Made by a program: the position numbers and the translations under genes. The notes under the pieces are model-generated. The model was not told the DNA's origin. It saw nothing but the letters and a program-made list of their open reading frames with translations, and did not search any database. A stretch of DNA of 64,000 nucleotides from Longispora fulva (GTDB taxonomy: Bacteria > Actinomycetota > Actinomycetes > Mycobacteriales > Micromonosporaceae), in NCBI RefSeq assembly GCF_015751905.1, contig NZ_JADOUF010000001.1, positions 5,890,001-5,954,000 of the forward strand. Reading direction: 5' to 3'. Positions 1 through 9,001 of this stretch are shown piece by piece. Within the stretch, counting starts at the first letter, position 1; the number at the start of each line of letters is the position of its first letter.

Positions 1-273
1 GAGCAGGTGGCCATCGTGGACGTCACGAACGGGGCGCGGCTGGAGACGTACGTGATCCCCGGCGAGCGGGGTAGCGGCGTGATCGGGATCAACGGGGCCG
101 CGGCGCATCTCGTGCACCCGGGCGACCTCGTGATCATCATCTCCTACGGGCTGATGGACGAGACCGAGGCGAAGTCGTACCTGCCGAAGGTCGTGCATGT
201 GAACCCGCGGAACGAGGTCATCGAGCTGGGGAACGACCCCACGGTGGCGAATCCTGGCGTTCGGTTGGTGTAG
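1..273 (+). CDS. panD: Aspartate 1-decarboxylase, 3' part
   Basis: PanD is a pyruvoyl enzyme that converts L-aspartate to beta-alanine for pantothenate and CoA synthesis in the cytoplasm. The frame is open at the window edge and the visible part starts inside the protein ([17 protein letters not shown]). The remaining ~90 residues match the C-terminal two thirds of the family, including [17 protein letters not shown] and the [10 protein letters not shown] strand. The Gly-Ser self-cleavage site lies upstream, outside the window. It ends in TAG and converges on the ABC permease across a strong hairpin. Apart from the cut at the edge nothing looks broken. Confidence 0.93.
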   Translation, partial: EQVAIVDVTNGARLETYVIPGERGSGVIGINGAAAHLVHPGDLVIIISYGLMDETEAKSYLPKVVHVNPRNEVIELGNDPTVANPGVRLV

Positions 274-332
274 GGGCCGGCGCGGCATGCCGGCGCGGGC
301 ACGCCACCGCGCGGGCGGCGCCTGAAGTGTCG

Positions 333-372
333 CGAAGGCCCGGTCTCACCCCCACGGGAGACCGGGCCTTCG
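333..372. terminator. Bidirectional terminator between panD and ABC permease
   Basis: A perfect 15-bp inverted repeat (333-347 and 358-372, core AAGGCCCGGTCTC) with a 10-nt loop lies between two convergent genes. There is only a weak T-tract, as is usual for actinomycete terminators. Confidence 0.85.
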
Positions 373-419
373 TCGTTCTCGGACAGCCGGGTGGTGTCGC
401 GACACCCGGTGCCCACGGG

Positions 420-2936
420 TCACTCGGTCGCGAGTGACTCCACCACCGGCCGGCTCACGGCCCGCCGGGCGGGGAACACCGAGGCGGCCAGGGCCGCTCC
501 GGCCGCGACGGCCAGGATGATCGCGAGCTTGCCCCACGGGACGGTCACCCCGAAGTCACCCCCCAAACTGTTGATCATGTTCATCGCCCCGGCGCTCACC
601 GCTGTCCCCAGGGCCACGCCGAGCAGCGCGCCCACCAGGGCCATCATGATCGCCTCCACGGCCAGCATGCCGCGCAGCTTGCCGCTGGTGAGGCCCACGG
701 CGCGCAGCACGCCGTTCTCCCTGGTCCGTTCGACCACCGACAGGGTCAGGGTGTTCGCCACGCCGATCAGGGAGATCACCACGGCCAGGCCGAGCATCGC
801 CGTCACGAACGCGAGCATGGTGTCCACGGTGGACGTGAGCTGCTGCTTGTACGCTGCCCGGTCCATCAGCTCCAGGGTCGGATAGTTCTCGAGCACGGTG
901 TACGCGGCGTCCATCGCCTTGTCCGCCGCCACCCCGGACGCGATCGAGGCCTCCAGCGCGTACGGCCGGTAGTCGGGGAACATCGCCGTGAAGTCCGCGT
1001 CCATCACCGAGACCTGCTTCAGGGTGGCCCGCTTCTTGTTCTCGTCCTTCTGCTGGACCACGCCCACGACCTGGAACGACCTGCCCTTGACCGTGACCTT
1101 GTCGCCGACCTTGAGCCCGGTGGGCTCCGTCGCGACGGCCTTGCCCGGGGCCAGGGTCTTCGGGTCGCCGCCGACGGTCTTCTCCCCGGCGTTGAGCGCG
1201 AACACCGGCTGGGTGGAGCGGATCTGCAGCTTCGACGCCTCGTCCACGGCCTGCCGGGGCTCGGACACCGTGCCCAGCTCGGGGAGTTTGCGCAGCTTGT
1301 CGATGACCTCCTGGGGGATGTCGCCGGCGTTGGACTGGAACATGAAGTCCGCGCCGATCTTCTGGTCGATCTGGTTGCCGATGCCGTCCTTGATGCTCTC
1401 GCCACCGACCTGGAACGCCGAGACCAGCCCGATGCCGATCACCAGCGCCACCGAGGTGGCCGCGATCCGGCGCGGGTTGCGCACGGCGTTGGAGATGGCC
1501 AGGGTGGCCGTCGCGCCGAACAGCTTCCGCAGCGGCCAGCCGAGCACCCGGACCAGGAAGGGCACGAGGACCGGGCCGAACATCACGATGCCGGCGAAGG
1601 TGAGCACGCCGCCGGCCCCGACGAACAGGAAGTTGCCGAACGTGCCGGCACCGACCAGGCAGACGACGCCCGCCGCGAGCACCAGCCCCCCGGAGATCAG
1701 CCGGAACAGGCTGACCTTGCGGGCGGTCTCCACCGCGGAGTCCGACAGCGCCGCCACCGGGGGCACCCGGGTGCCGCGCCAGGCCGGGACCAGGGCGGAG
1801 AAGACCGTGATGCCGGTACCGATGACCAGGGATAGCACGATCGTCTTCCACGTGAGGACGAGGCCGCCCTCCATCGGGAAGTCAAGCCGTCGGAGGACGG
1901 TCTGCATGCCCGCCGCGATGCCCAACCCGGCGAGGATCCCCGCAGCCGACGCCACGAAGCCCACCACCGCCGACTCGAGGACGACCGACCGGAACGCCTG
2001 ACCGCGGGTCGCACCGACCAGCCGGAGCAGCGCGGTCTGCCGGGCACGCTGGGCGAGCACGATCGTGAAGGTGTTCGCGATCACGAACGCCGCGACGAAT
2101 GCCGAGATCGCGCCGAAGGTCAGCAGGACATAGTTGAACTGTTCGACGTTTTGGACCACCTGGGCTAAACCCGCGTCGAGCAGCTGCTGGCGCGTCTTGA
2201 CGTCCCCGAGGGAGCCGACCACCTGCTTCACCTCCTTGGCCAGGGCCTCGTCGGTGACGCCGGGCGTGGCCGCGACGATGATGCCGGTGTACTTCGCGGT
2301 CCCGCTCATCCGCAGCGCCTCAGCCGGCGTGACCCCGATGAACGGCCCGCCGAAGTCGAGCGCCGTGCCGGAGACGTCCACGACCCCGACCAGGGTCATC
2401 TTCTGGCCGGCACCCTTCTCGCCGGCGACCGTGACCGACTGGCCGAGCTTGAAGCCCTGCTTGTCGACCGTGCGCGTGTCGAGGGTGACCTCGCCGGGGT
2501 TCGCGGCGAGCCGGCCGGCGGTCACGCCGTAGGACTGCAGGTCCTTGCTGGTCGGGACGCTCGACAGGGTCGCGTAGCCCCGGACCGGCTTGCCGTTCGA
2601 CCCGGTCAGGGCGCCGGAGCCGCGCAGGACGCCCTCGGCGACGGCGACCCCGGACAGTTTCGCCACCTTGTCGACCGTGGCCTGGTCGAAGCCGGGCGAC
2701 TCGACCTTGGTGCCGTCGGGGTTGCGGCCCGCGGCGCGGAACGCGTCCTCGGACAGCTCCACGCCGACGCTGGTCTTCCGGTCGAGCTTGCCGACCTTGT
2801 CGTAGGAGGCCTGCTTGAGGCCGTCGGTGAACACGAACGTGCCCGCGATGAACGCCACGCCCAGCACGATCGCCAGGGAGGACAGGATCAGTCGCACGGA
2901 GTTCGCCCGCAGCGACTTGAGGGTCAGCTTGATCAT
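420..2936 (-). CDS. ABC exporter permease, FtsX/MacB type, two FtsX domains
   Basis: This 838-aa membrane protein starts MIKLTLKSLRAN with an N-terminal transmembrane segment. A MacB-like extracellular region follows (about residues 45-245), then an FtsX domain (about 255-375, including RARQTALLRLVGATRGQ). A second extracellular region and a second FtsX domain near the C-terminus (TRENGVLRAVGLTSGKLRGM) complete it. The duplicated architecture is typical of actinobacterial lipoprotein or antibiotic-peptide exporters, where one permease chain carries both halves. Its start ATG overlaps the ATPase stop (TGATG), so the two are translationally coupled. The substrate is unknown. The two-component system upstream suggests induction by cell-envelope stress; that is inference. 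Confidence 0.88.
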   Translation of the reverse strand: MIKLTLKSLRANSVRLILSSLAIVLGVAFIAGTFVFTDGLKQASYDKVGKLDRKTSVGVELSEDAFRAAGRNPDGTKVESPGFDQATVDKVAKLSGVAVAEGVLRGSGALTGSNGKPVRGYATLSSVPTSKDLQSYGVTAGRLAANPGEVTLDTRTVDKQGFKLGQSVTVAGEKGAGQKMTLVGVVDVSGTALDFGGPFIGVTPAEALRMSGTAKYTGIIVAATPGVTDEALAKEVKQVVGSLGDVKTRQQLLDAGLAQVVQNVEQFNYVLLTFGAISAFVAAFVIANTFTIVLAQRARQTALLRLVGATRGQAFRSVVLESAVVGFVASAAGILAGLGIAAGMQTVLRRLDFPMEGGLVLTWKTIVLSLVIGTGITVFSALVPAWRGTRVPPVAALSDSAVETARKVSLFRLISGGLVLAAGVVCLVGAGTFGNFLFVGAGGVLTFAGIVMFGPVLVPFLVRVLGWPLRKLFGATATLAISNAVRNPRRIAATSVALVIGIGLVSAFQVGGESIKDGIGNQIDQKIGADFMFQSNAGDIPQEVIDKLRKLPELGTVSEPRQAVDEASKLQIRSTQPVFALNAGEKTVGGDPKTLAPGKAVATEPTGLKVGDKVTVKGRSFQVVGVVQQKDENKKRATLKQVSVMDADFTAMFPDYRPYALEASIASGVAADKAMDAAYTVLENYPTLELMDRAAYKQQLTSTVDTMLAFVTAMLGLAVVISLIGVANTLTLSVVERTRENGVLRAVGLTSGKLRGMLAVEAIMMALVGALLGVALGTAVSAGAMNMINSLGGDFGVTVPWGKLAIILAVAAGAALAASVFPARRAVSRPVVESLATE

Positions 2937-3682
2937 CAGCGCGCGCCAGCCTTGTCGAGGTTGCCCATCACGTCGAGGATGCGCTCGGGGGTCGGCCGGT
3001 ACAGCTCGGTCATGAGCCGGCCGTCGGCCAGGAACACCACCCGGTCGGCGGCGGACGCGGCCATCGGGTCGTGGGTGACCATGATGACGGTCTGGCCGAG
3101 GGTGTCCACGGCCTCCCGCAGCAGCCGGAGCACCTCGGCGCCGGACCGCGAGTCCAGGTTGCCGGTCGGCTCGTCGGCGAAGATGACCAGCGGCTTCGTG
3201 ATCAGCGCCCGGGCCACTGCCACCCGCTGCTGCTGGCCGCCGGACAGCTCGCTCGGCCGGTGGCCCAGCCGGTCTGCGATCCCCACGGCGGCGACGACCT
3301 GGGCGAACCACTTCGCGTCCGCCTTGCCGCCCGCGATGGAGATCGGCAGCATGATGTTCTCGGCGGCGGACAGGGCCGGGAGCAGGTTGAACTTCTGGAA
3401 CACGAAACCCACGTGGTCACGGCGCAGCAGCGTGAGCCTCTTGTCGTCGAGCCGGGTGACGTCGGCGTCCCCGATCCGCACCGTGCCGGCGCTCGGCCGG
3501 TCGAGCCCGGCGAGGCAGTGCATCAGCGTCGACTTGCCGGAGCCGGACGGCCCCATGATCGCGGTGAACTGGCCGGCCCCGAATTCCAGGGTCACGTTGT
3601 CCAGTGCGACGACCGCGGCCTCGCCCGTTCCGTACTGCTTGCTCAGGCCGATGGCGGCCACGGCTGCTGCGTAGTTGGTCAT
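2936..3682 (-). CDS. ABC transporter ATP-binding protein, MacB/LolD type
   Basis: This 248-aa ATPase energises the adjacent FtsX permease at the inner face of the membrane. Visible motifs are Walker A (GPSGSGKST, about residue 42), the Q-loop (FVFQKFNLLP), the ABC signature (LSGGQQQR), Walker B with catalytic Glu (VIFADEPTGNLD) and the H-loop His (VTHDP). Length and motif spacing are normal for the MacB/LolD group. No clear Shine-Dalgarno precedes the ATG. A 6-4-6 inverted repeat lies about 80 bp upstream and is a candidate operator for the neighbouring LuxR-type regulator. Confidence 0.92.
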   Translation of the reverse strand: MTNYAAAVAAIGLSKQYGTGEAAVVALDNVTLEFGAGQFTAIMGPSGSGKSTLMHCLAGLDRPSAGTVRIGDADVTRLDDKRLTLLRRDHVGFVFQKFNLLPALSAAENIMLPISIAGGKADAKWFAQVVAAVGIADRLGHRPSELSGGQQQRVAVARALITKPLVIFADEPTGNLDSRSGAEVLRLLREAVDTLGQTVIMVTHDPMAASAADRVVFLADGRLMTELYRPTPERILDVMGNLDKAGAR

Positions 3683-3760
3683 GCGCCAAACGCTAGGCGC
3701 GGGGCGCGGCTCGTGCGTCCACCCGCGAACGGGACCTCACGTCGTCCGCCGGTCGCGCAC

Positions 3761-3776
3761 TAGGGGCACACCCCTA
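3761..3776. promoter_or_regulatory. Inverted repeat upstream of the ABC exporter operon
   Basis: TAGGGG-caca-CCCCTA is a perfect 6-4-6 palindrome in the 213-bp gap between the response regulator stop and the ATPase start. Its place in the likely exporter promoter and its dyad size suit a dimeric LuxR/NarL-family regulator. The assignment is inference. Confidence 0.45.
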
Positions 3777-3895
3777 CGACCTGAGGATTACGCCACCGGG
3801 CCGCGAGCCGGGCGGACCGGGCCAGCCGCGGTCCGGCACGCGGGGCTCCGGCCGCCGCGCGCCGAGCAAGGGACCACCGTAACCATCTAATGGGT

Positions 3896-4579
3896 TTAGC
3901 GGGTTGGTTTCACCAGGCCGGACTCGTAGGCCAGGATCACGGCCTGCACCCGGTCGCGCAGCTCCAGCTTCGTGAGGATCCGGCCGATGTGCGTCTTCAC
4001 CGTGGCCTCCGCGACGAACAGCCGCTCGGCGATCTCCTGGTTCGACAGGCCCTGGGCGACGAGCAGCAGCACCTCGTGCTCCCGGTCGGTGAGCAGCTTC
4101 ACCCGGGAGTCGTCGGTGCCGCTCTGCGGGCCGAGCTGGCCGGCGAACCGGTCCAGCAGCTTGCGGGTCACCCGCGGCGCGACCACGGCGTCGCCGCCGG
4201 CCACCACCCGGATCGCCGCCAGCAGGTCCTCCGGCGGCACGCTCTTGAGCAGGAAGCCGCTCGCGCCGGCCCGCAGCGCGGCGAACGCGTCCTCGTCGGT
4301 GTCGAACGTCGTGAGCACCAGCACCTTCGGGCCGTGCGGGATGGCCGTCAGCCGCTCCGTGGCCGACACCCCGTCGAGGACCGGCATCCGGATGTCCATC
4401 ACCACCAGGTCGCACTCGACCGTGGTCAACTGGCGGAGCGCGTCGGCCCCGTCGCCGGCCTCGCCGACCACCGTCATGTCCGGCTGGGCCTCCAGGACCA
4501 TGCGGAACCCCGCGCGCACCAGGGACTGGTCGTCCACGAGAAAGACCCTGATCATGTGCTCGTCGCTCCGCTCGGTCAT
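3896..4579 (-). CDS. LuxR/NarL-family response regulator
   Basis: This 227-aa DNA-binding regulator is partner to the histidine kinase whose stop codon it overlaps (ATGA), which fixes the start MTERSDEHMIRVF; an internal ATG at 4555 is an alternative. The receiver domain (residues about 9-125) has the acidic pair (VDDQ), the phosphoacceptor Asp in VVMDIRMP and the conserved Lys in LLKSVPP. The C-terminal LuxR-type helix-turn-helix (LTDREHEVLLLVAQGLSNQEIAERLFVAE, about 160-215) binds DNA. Its expected target is the ABC exporter downstream. Confidence 0.92.
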   Translation of the reverse strand: MTERSDEHMIRVFLVDDQSLVRAGFRMVLEAQPDMTVVGEAGDGADALRQLTTVECDLVVMDIRMPVLDGVSATERLTAIPHGPKVLVLTTFDTDEDAFAALRAGASGFLLKSVPPEDLLAAIRVVAGGDAVVAPRVTRKLLDRFAGQLGPQSGTDDSRVKLLTDREHEVLLLVAQGLSNQEIAERLFVAEATVKTHIGRILTKLELRDRVQAVILAYESGLVKPTR

Positions 4580-5721
4580 GGTCGCAAGGGTAGCGTCGCG
4601 AAGACCTCGAAGCCGCCGACCAGCCGGGGTTTGGCGATCAGCTCGCCGCCGTAGAGCATCGCGCGTTCGCGCATCCCGACCAGCCCGTGCCCGCCGGAGC
4701 CGACCGGGCGGGGCACCTGGCCGCCGCCGTCGTCGACGATCGCGATGTTCAGGGTGTGCGGCAGCCACTCGAAGGTCAGGGTGACCCGGGTGCCGGCCCC
4801 GGCGTGCTTGAGCGTGTTGGTCAGGGCCTCCTGCACGATCCGGTACGCCGTCAGCTCCAGCGCCTGCGGCAGCCCCCGGGGCTGGCCGACATGGGTCATC
4901 TCGATCAGCAGCCCGGCGGCCTCCGAGCGCTCGACCAGGGTCTCGACCTGGTTGAGGACCACCACGTTGCGGTCCTCGTCCGGGGCCTCGCGGAGCACCC
5001 CGACGAGGCGGCGCATCTCCTCCAGGGACTCCCGACCCGTGTCGCCGATGGTCCGCATGGCCTCGCGGGCCTTCTCGGGGTTGGCGTCCATGACGTACCG
5101 GGCGCCGTCGGCCTGCACGATCATCACCGCGAGGCTGTGCGCGACGATGTCGTGCAGCTCGCGGGCGATCCGGTTGCGCTCCTCGCCGACCGCGATCCGG
5201 GCCAGGTGGGCCTGCTCGCGTTCCAGGGTCTCGGCCCGGTCCTCCAGGCTCACCACGTACAGCCGGCGGTTGCGGGCGTTCAGCCCTGCGAACCACACCC
5301 CGGCGACCAGGGAGCCGAGCGCGACGCCCATGCTCCCCTTCTCCTCCCAGTTCTGCTCGGTGTCGTTGACCGCGAGGACCACCCCGATCAACAGGGCGCC
5401 GCCGGCGGCGAAACCCTCCCAGAGCCTTTTCGAGTACTTGACCACGCTGTAGCCCGCGACCAGTACCGCGACGTCGTGCGGGAGGACCTGCCAGTCCATC
5501 ATCGTCTGGAACAGGGCCAGCAGGGCGACCACGGTGCACGCGATCGTCGCGTACCTCCGGCGGAACAGCAGCGCCAGGCACATCACGGTCCCGAGCAGGA
5601 ACTGGGCGACCCCGAAGTTGTCGCTGCCCAGGCCGGCCACGCAGAGCAGGAGCGCGCCGAGCACCACGGCGGCGTCGAAGACGGCACTGCGCAGCGGGAG
5701 GCCGAAATAGGTACGGGGCAC
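4576..5721 (-). CDS. DesK-like sensor histidine kinase (HisKA_3)
   Basis: This 381-aa membrane kinase starts at the GTG of VPRTYFGLPLRS. An open frame continues further upstream but would run into the divergent gene. The N-terminal half has about five hydrophobic segments. A short coiled-coil linker leads to the HisKA_3 box (NRIARELHDIVAHSLAVM), where the His is the phosphorylation site, and a C-terminal HATPase (NTLKHAGAGT; DDGGG; GHGLVGMRERAMLYGG). The absence of a periplasmic domain suggests membrane or membrane-drug sensing, as in DesK and LiaS-type kinases. It forms one transcript with the regulator that follows. Confidence 0.88.
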   Translation of the reverse strand: MPRTYFGLPLRSAVFDAAVVLGALLLCVAGLGSDNFGVAQFLLGTVMCLALLFRRRYATIACTVVALLALFQTMMDWQVLPHDVAVLVAGYSVVKYSKRLWEGFAAGGALLIGVVLAVNDTEQNWEEKGSMGVALGSLVAGVWFAGLNARNRRLYVVSLEDRAETLEREQAHLARIAVGEERNRIARELHDIVAHSLAVMIVQADGARYVMDANPEKAREAMRTIGDTGRESLEEMRRLVGVLREAPDEDRNVVVLNQVETLVERSEAAGLLIEMTHVGQPRGLPQALELTAYRIVQEALTNTLKHAGAGTRVTLTFEWLPHTLNIAIVDDGGGQVPRPVGSGGHGLVGMRERAMLYGGELIAKPRLVGGFEVFATLPLRP

Positions 5722-5778
5722 GTACCGAGCGTAACGACGTGGGCGGGTCGCGACGGCCGTCGCCAGGCTGATCAGCCC

Positions 5779-5796
5779 GTCATCCCTGAGGATGAC
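5779..5796. promoter_or_regulatory. Inverted repeat between kinase gene and divergent membrane gene
   Basis: GTCATCC-ctga-GGATGAC is a perfect 7-4-7 dyad, 58 bp upstream of the kinase start and 60 bp before the plus-strand gene. It is a candidate autoregulatory operator for the response regulator at 3896-4579. It differs from the dyad at 3761, so at most one of the two need belong to that regulator. Confidence 0.4.
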
Positions 5797-5856
5797 CCTC
5801 GTTATGCGGAGGAGGGAGGAGTACGACGAGTCGACGTCCAGGGAAAGTGAGACTTC

Positions 5857-7704
5857 GTGGCGCCTCCCTATTTCGAAAAACTGAAACAATCGGTACTGTC
5901 TGCAACCATGCCAGCCTCGGACACCCAACAAGGGCGTCTGAGCGGCGGTCTACCCACGATCCTGTTCTGGATCGGGGTGGGCCTGGCTCCGGTGGCCGCC
6001 GCGTTGCTGCTGCTCAGCCAGGGCGGGGGCCCACTTCGAGTCGCCGCCGCTCTCGCCATCCTCTCGATCGTTCTCATCGGGTTGTCCATCACCCTGCGCC
6101 GGGACAACGGTGCGGTGAGCGCCGAGATGGAGGCGACCCTCGTCGAGGAGCTGGAGCTGCTCCGCGAGGACGTCCGCGACGACATCCGGACCGCGGCCAA
6201 GGCCACGCACGCCGCGCTGCTCCGCGAGGTGCAGACCCTGCGCGGTGAGGTCGACGCGCTGCGCGGCGGCCGGCCCCAGCCCGGCCCGGTGACCGCGACC
6301 GCCGCCGTGCCCGCGCCGGGAGCCGGCGTCGTGCACCACACCGAGACCGTCCAGGTCACCACCCGGCAGACCACGCTGACCGCCGACCACCCGCACGGCC
6401 GCGCCACCCCCTATCCCCCGGCCGACGAGGCCCGCCGGCCCGAGCCGGACCCCCGCTTCGAGGGCCGCCGGGCCGAGCCGGCGCAGCCGGACGTCGCGCG
6501 TCGGCCCGGTAACGAGTACGGCGCCCGCCCCGCCCTGGAGACCAGCCGGATCGAGCCGTCGACCGTGCTCGGTCCGCGCCCCGAGCCCGCGCGGGCCGCC
6601 GAGTACGGCCGCCGGGTCGAGGACGACCGGCCCCGGTGGGAGCCGGAACCGGTCCGCGCCAGGGTCGCCGAGGAGCCCGTGGGCCGGGCGCGGATCGTGG
6701 ACGACGGCCCAGCTGTCGGCTGGCAGCCGCCGGCCCCGACCGGCCGGTACGACGACTCGACCTCTGTTTCCCGCTACGGCTCGAGCCCCCGGGCGGACGG
6801 TCCCGCCCGGGCCGACGGCGACGGCCGTTGGGACGGCGAGGGTCGCCGGGCCGACGACGGCCGGCGGGCAGACGGTGACGGGCGGCGGGCACTGCCCGAG
6901 CCGGCGCGCTTCGAATCGGAGCCCCGGCCCGCCGGGTTCGACGCCCCCCGCTGGGCCGACGGCGAGAGCCGCCGGTCCGAGCCCGAGCCGGCACGGTTCG
7001 ACTCCGACCCCCGCCGCGTGGACAGCGACCCCCGGCGTGCCGACATCGACCCGCGGCGTGCGGAACCCGAGCCGCGCCGGTCGGAGCCCGGCCCCCGCTG
7101 GGCGGACGCCGACCAGCGCAGGCCCGACACCGGCCCCCGCTGGGCCGACGGCGACGGCCGCAGGGCCGAGCCCGAGATGGACGGACCGACCCGCAACCGG
7201 CGGGCAGCCCGGCGCGCCGAGCCCGACGACGAGCCCGGCTTCGCCGCGAACCTGCCGGCCATCCCCCGCGGCAACGACCCGTGGGCGGATCTGCGGTCCG
7301 ACGCGCCCGGCTCGACCCGTTCGGCGGGCGAGTCCTGGGCCGAGGTGCGCTCCGACGAGCGCGGCGGCGAGCTGCGGATGGGTGAGCGGCGCGCGGAGCT
7401 GCGCACGGACGAGTACGGCCAGGAGTTGCGGGTCGCCGACCGGTGGGCCTCGATCCGGCAGGAGCCGGCCGACCAGGACCGCCCCGGACGCCGGGCCGCA
7501 GCGGACTGGGACGACCACCAGCCGCAGGCGACCGACGTCCCCGGCTGGCGCAACCAGGACTCCGGCGGCGACGAGCGCACGACCTCCGGCTGGACCCCGC
7601 CGCGCGACTACGACGACACCGGCTACCGCTCCCGCCACACGGAGGAACCCCGCGGCTGGCAGCCCCCGCAGGAGGACTACCCGCGCGAGGAACGCTGGCG
7701 GTAA
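5857..7704 (+). CDS. Membrane protein with long charged low-complexity tail
   Basis: I do not recognise a family for this 615-aa protein. After about 30 residues it has two hydrophobic helices (TILFWIGVGLAPVAAALLLL and VAAALAILSIVLIGLSITL). A predicted coiled coil follows (about residues 85-130, rich in E, L and R). Roughly 450 residues of Arg/Asp/Glu/Pro/Trp-rich degenerate repeats make up the rest, with units such as DPRRAEPEPRRSEPGPRWADAD. The tail should be disordered and strongly charged. The GTG start is 10 nt after AGGGAAA; an ATG at 5908 is an alternative. A cytoplasmic tethering or scaffold role is a guess. Confidence 0.75.
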   Translation: MAPPYFEKLKQSVLSATMPASDTQQGRLSGGLPTILFWIGVGLAPVAAALLLLSQGGGPLRVAAALAILSIVLIGLSITLRRDNGAVSAEMEATLVEELELLREDVRDDIRTAAKATHAALLREVQTLRGEVDALRGGRPQPGPVTATAAVPAPGAGVVHHTETVQVTTRQTTLTADHPHGRATPYPPADEARRPEPDPRFEGRRAEPAQPDVARRPGNEYGARPALETSRIEPSTVLGPRPEPARAAEYGRRVEDDRPRWEPEPVRARVAEEPVGRARIVDDGPAVGWQPPAPTGRYDDSTSVSRYGSSPRADGPARADGDGRWDGEGRRADDGRRADGDGRRALPEPARFESEPRPAGFDAPRWADGESRRSEPEPARFDSDPRRVDSDPRRADIDPRRAEPEPRRSEPGPRWADADQRRPDTGPRWADGDGRRAEPEMDGPTRNRRAARRAEPDDEPGFAANLPAIPRGNDPWADLRSDAPGSTRSAGESWAEVRSDERGGELRMGERRAELRTDEYGQELRVADRWASIRQEPADQDRPGRRAAADWDDHQPQATDVPGWRNQDSGGDERTTSGWTPPRDYDDTGYRSRHTEEPRGWQPPQEDYPREERWR

Positions 7705-7792
7705 CCCGCAGCCACACTGGGCGGGGCGTTGGGCGAAGCCCACGCCGCGTATGGCGAAGCCAGAGCTACCCGCGCGAGGAACGCTGGCGGTA
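7677..7792. repeat. 27-bp perfect direct repeat at the ends of two convergent genes
   Basis: Positions 7677-7703 (the last codons of the charged membrane protein) recur exactly at 7766-7792, 89 bp away. The second copy forms the last nine codons plus the TAG stop of the convergent ThrE-like gene on the other strand. Between the copies is 62 bp of unique DNA with an imperfect hairpin (7721-7748, GGGC-gaa-GCCC core) that may be the shared terminator. Confidence 0.85.
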
Positions 7793-9001
7793 GGCCGCCG
7801 GGACGAGGTCGGTGATCGAGTACCGGCCCAGACTGGAGCCGACCAGCATTCCCAGCGCGATCGAGATGAACGACCACAGCCCGCCGATCGCGTCGCTGGC
7901 CCCGATCGGCACGTCGGTGGCCAGCTCGTTGAGGCTGAGCAGCCCGAGCGCGCCCGGCACCATCAGCCAGAAGGCTGGCAGGAACAGCACCTGGGCCGGC
8001 GGGGCCCCGGGCACCCGCTGGAGCCAGTACGACACGACGGTCATCACGAGCGCGCCGACGAATCCGCTGAACAGGGCCCCGATCAGCCACGTGCCGACGA
8101 ACTGGGCGGTGTAGGCGAGGTAGAGCATGCCCATCAGCCAGAGCAGGGACCTGGCGGGGGCGGAGAAGTACAGGTACACGCCGAGGCCGAACACCGCGAC
8201 GCCGACCCACGGCGTCCACGGGCCCAGGGCGGGGATCAGGGTGACGTCGGCGTGGTGCGCGCCGGCGAGCCGGGTGCCGGCGGCGATCCCGAAGGTGAGC
8301 AGCAGCAGCCGGCTGATGCCGTATACCAGGCGGGTCGAGCCGGAGATCATCGCGCCGGACGCGAGTTCGACGGTGGCCATGGTCAGGGTCGCGCCGGGCA
8401 GGAAGGACACGAGTGGCGGGATCAGCACCCGCAGGGCGGTCTCGCCGAGCAGCGGGGCGGCGACCTGGTAGGCGACGGCCGTGACGAGCAGGCTGGCGAG
8501 GACCGGCAGGGCCAGGGACAGCGAGCGGCTGCGCCGGGCGAGGAGTCCGAGCAGGCCGACGCCGAGGCCGCCGACCGCGTAGGCGACCAGGGCGCGCCAG
8601 GTCGGCTCGAGGAGCAGTCCGAGGCCGACGGAGAAGGCGACATGCCCGAGCAGCGTCAGGGCCGTGCCGAACCGGGGCGCCGAGGAGAGCAGGGCGTCCA
8701 GTCGCGCGCTGCCCTCGGCGGGGGTGATCCGGGCGGTGGACGCGAGCCCGACCAGCTCGTAGAGGCCGCTGATCTGGTCGAGGCGCAGGCCGGTGCCGGC
8801 GGCCTCGGAGAAGTCGACGGCCTCGTGGTCGCGGATGAACACGCCGGTGGGCAGGACGAAGAACCGGACGTCCTCGGCCCCGTACGCGTCGGCGATGCGT
8901 TGCAGCCGCTCGGTGGTCTGGTTGACCGGGTCCCCGGCGTCGCACATGGCCACGCCCAGCTTGCGCAGGAACGTGAGCAGCGTGGCCGGGTTACTTGTCA
9001 A
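7766..9001 (-). CDS. Threonine/serine exporter family protein (ThrE-like)
   Basis: This 411-aa membrane protein has the ThrE layout: an N-terminal soluble domain (residues about 1-115: [26 protein letters not shown]) and then about ten hydrophobic helices. It includes the characteristic [18 protein letters not shown] segment after helix four or five. ThrE of Corynebacterium glutamicum exports threonine and serine by proton-motive force; the substrate here is unproven. The TTG start overlaps the last codons of the nuoD-like gene by 11 nt. The C-terminal AYRQRSSRG comes from a 27-bp repeat shared with the convergent gene, so the natural end of the protein may have been replaced. Confidence 0.85.
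   Translation of the reverse strand: MTSNPATLLTFLRKLGVAMCDAGDPVNQTTERLQRIADAYGAEDVRFFVLPTGVFIRDHEAVDFSEAAGTGLRLDQISGLYELVGLASTARITPAEGSARLDALLSSAPRFGTALTLLGHVAFSVGLGLLLEPTWRALVAYAVGGLGVGLLGLLARRSRSLSLALPVLASLLVTAVAYQVAAPLLGETALRVLIPPLVSFLPGATLTMATVELASGAMISGSTRLVYGISRLLLLTFGIAAGTRLAGAHHADVTLIPALGPWTPWVGVAVFGLGVYLYFSAPARSLLWLMGMLYLAYTAQFVGTWLIGALFSGFVGALVMTVVSYWLQRVPGAPPAQVLFLPAFWLMVPGALGLLSLNELATDVPIGASDAIGGLWSFISIALGMLVGSSLGRYSITDLVPAAYRQRSSRG

Noticed and set aside
7677-7792. Insertion sequence or MITE
   Set aside because: Only 62 bp lies between the copies, there are no terminal inverted repeats, and one copy is coding sequence.
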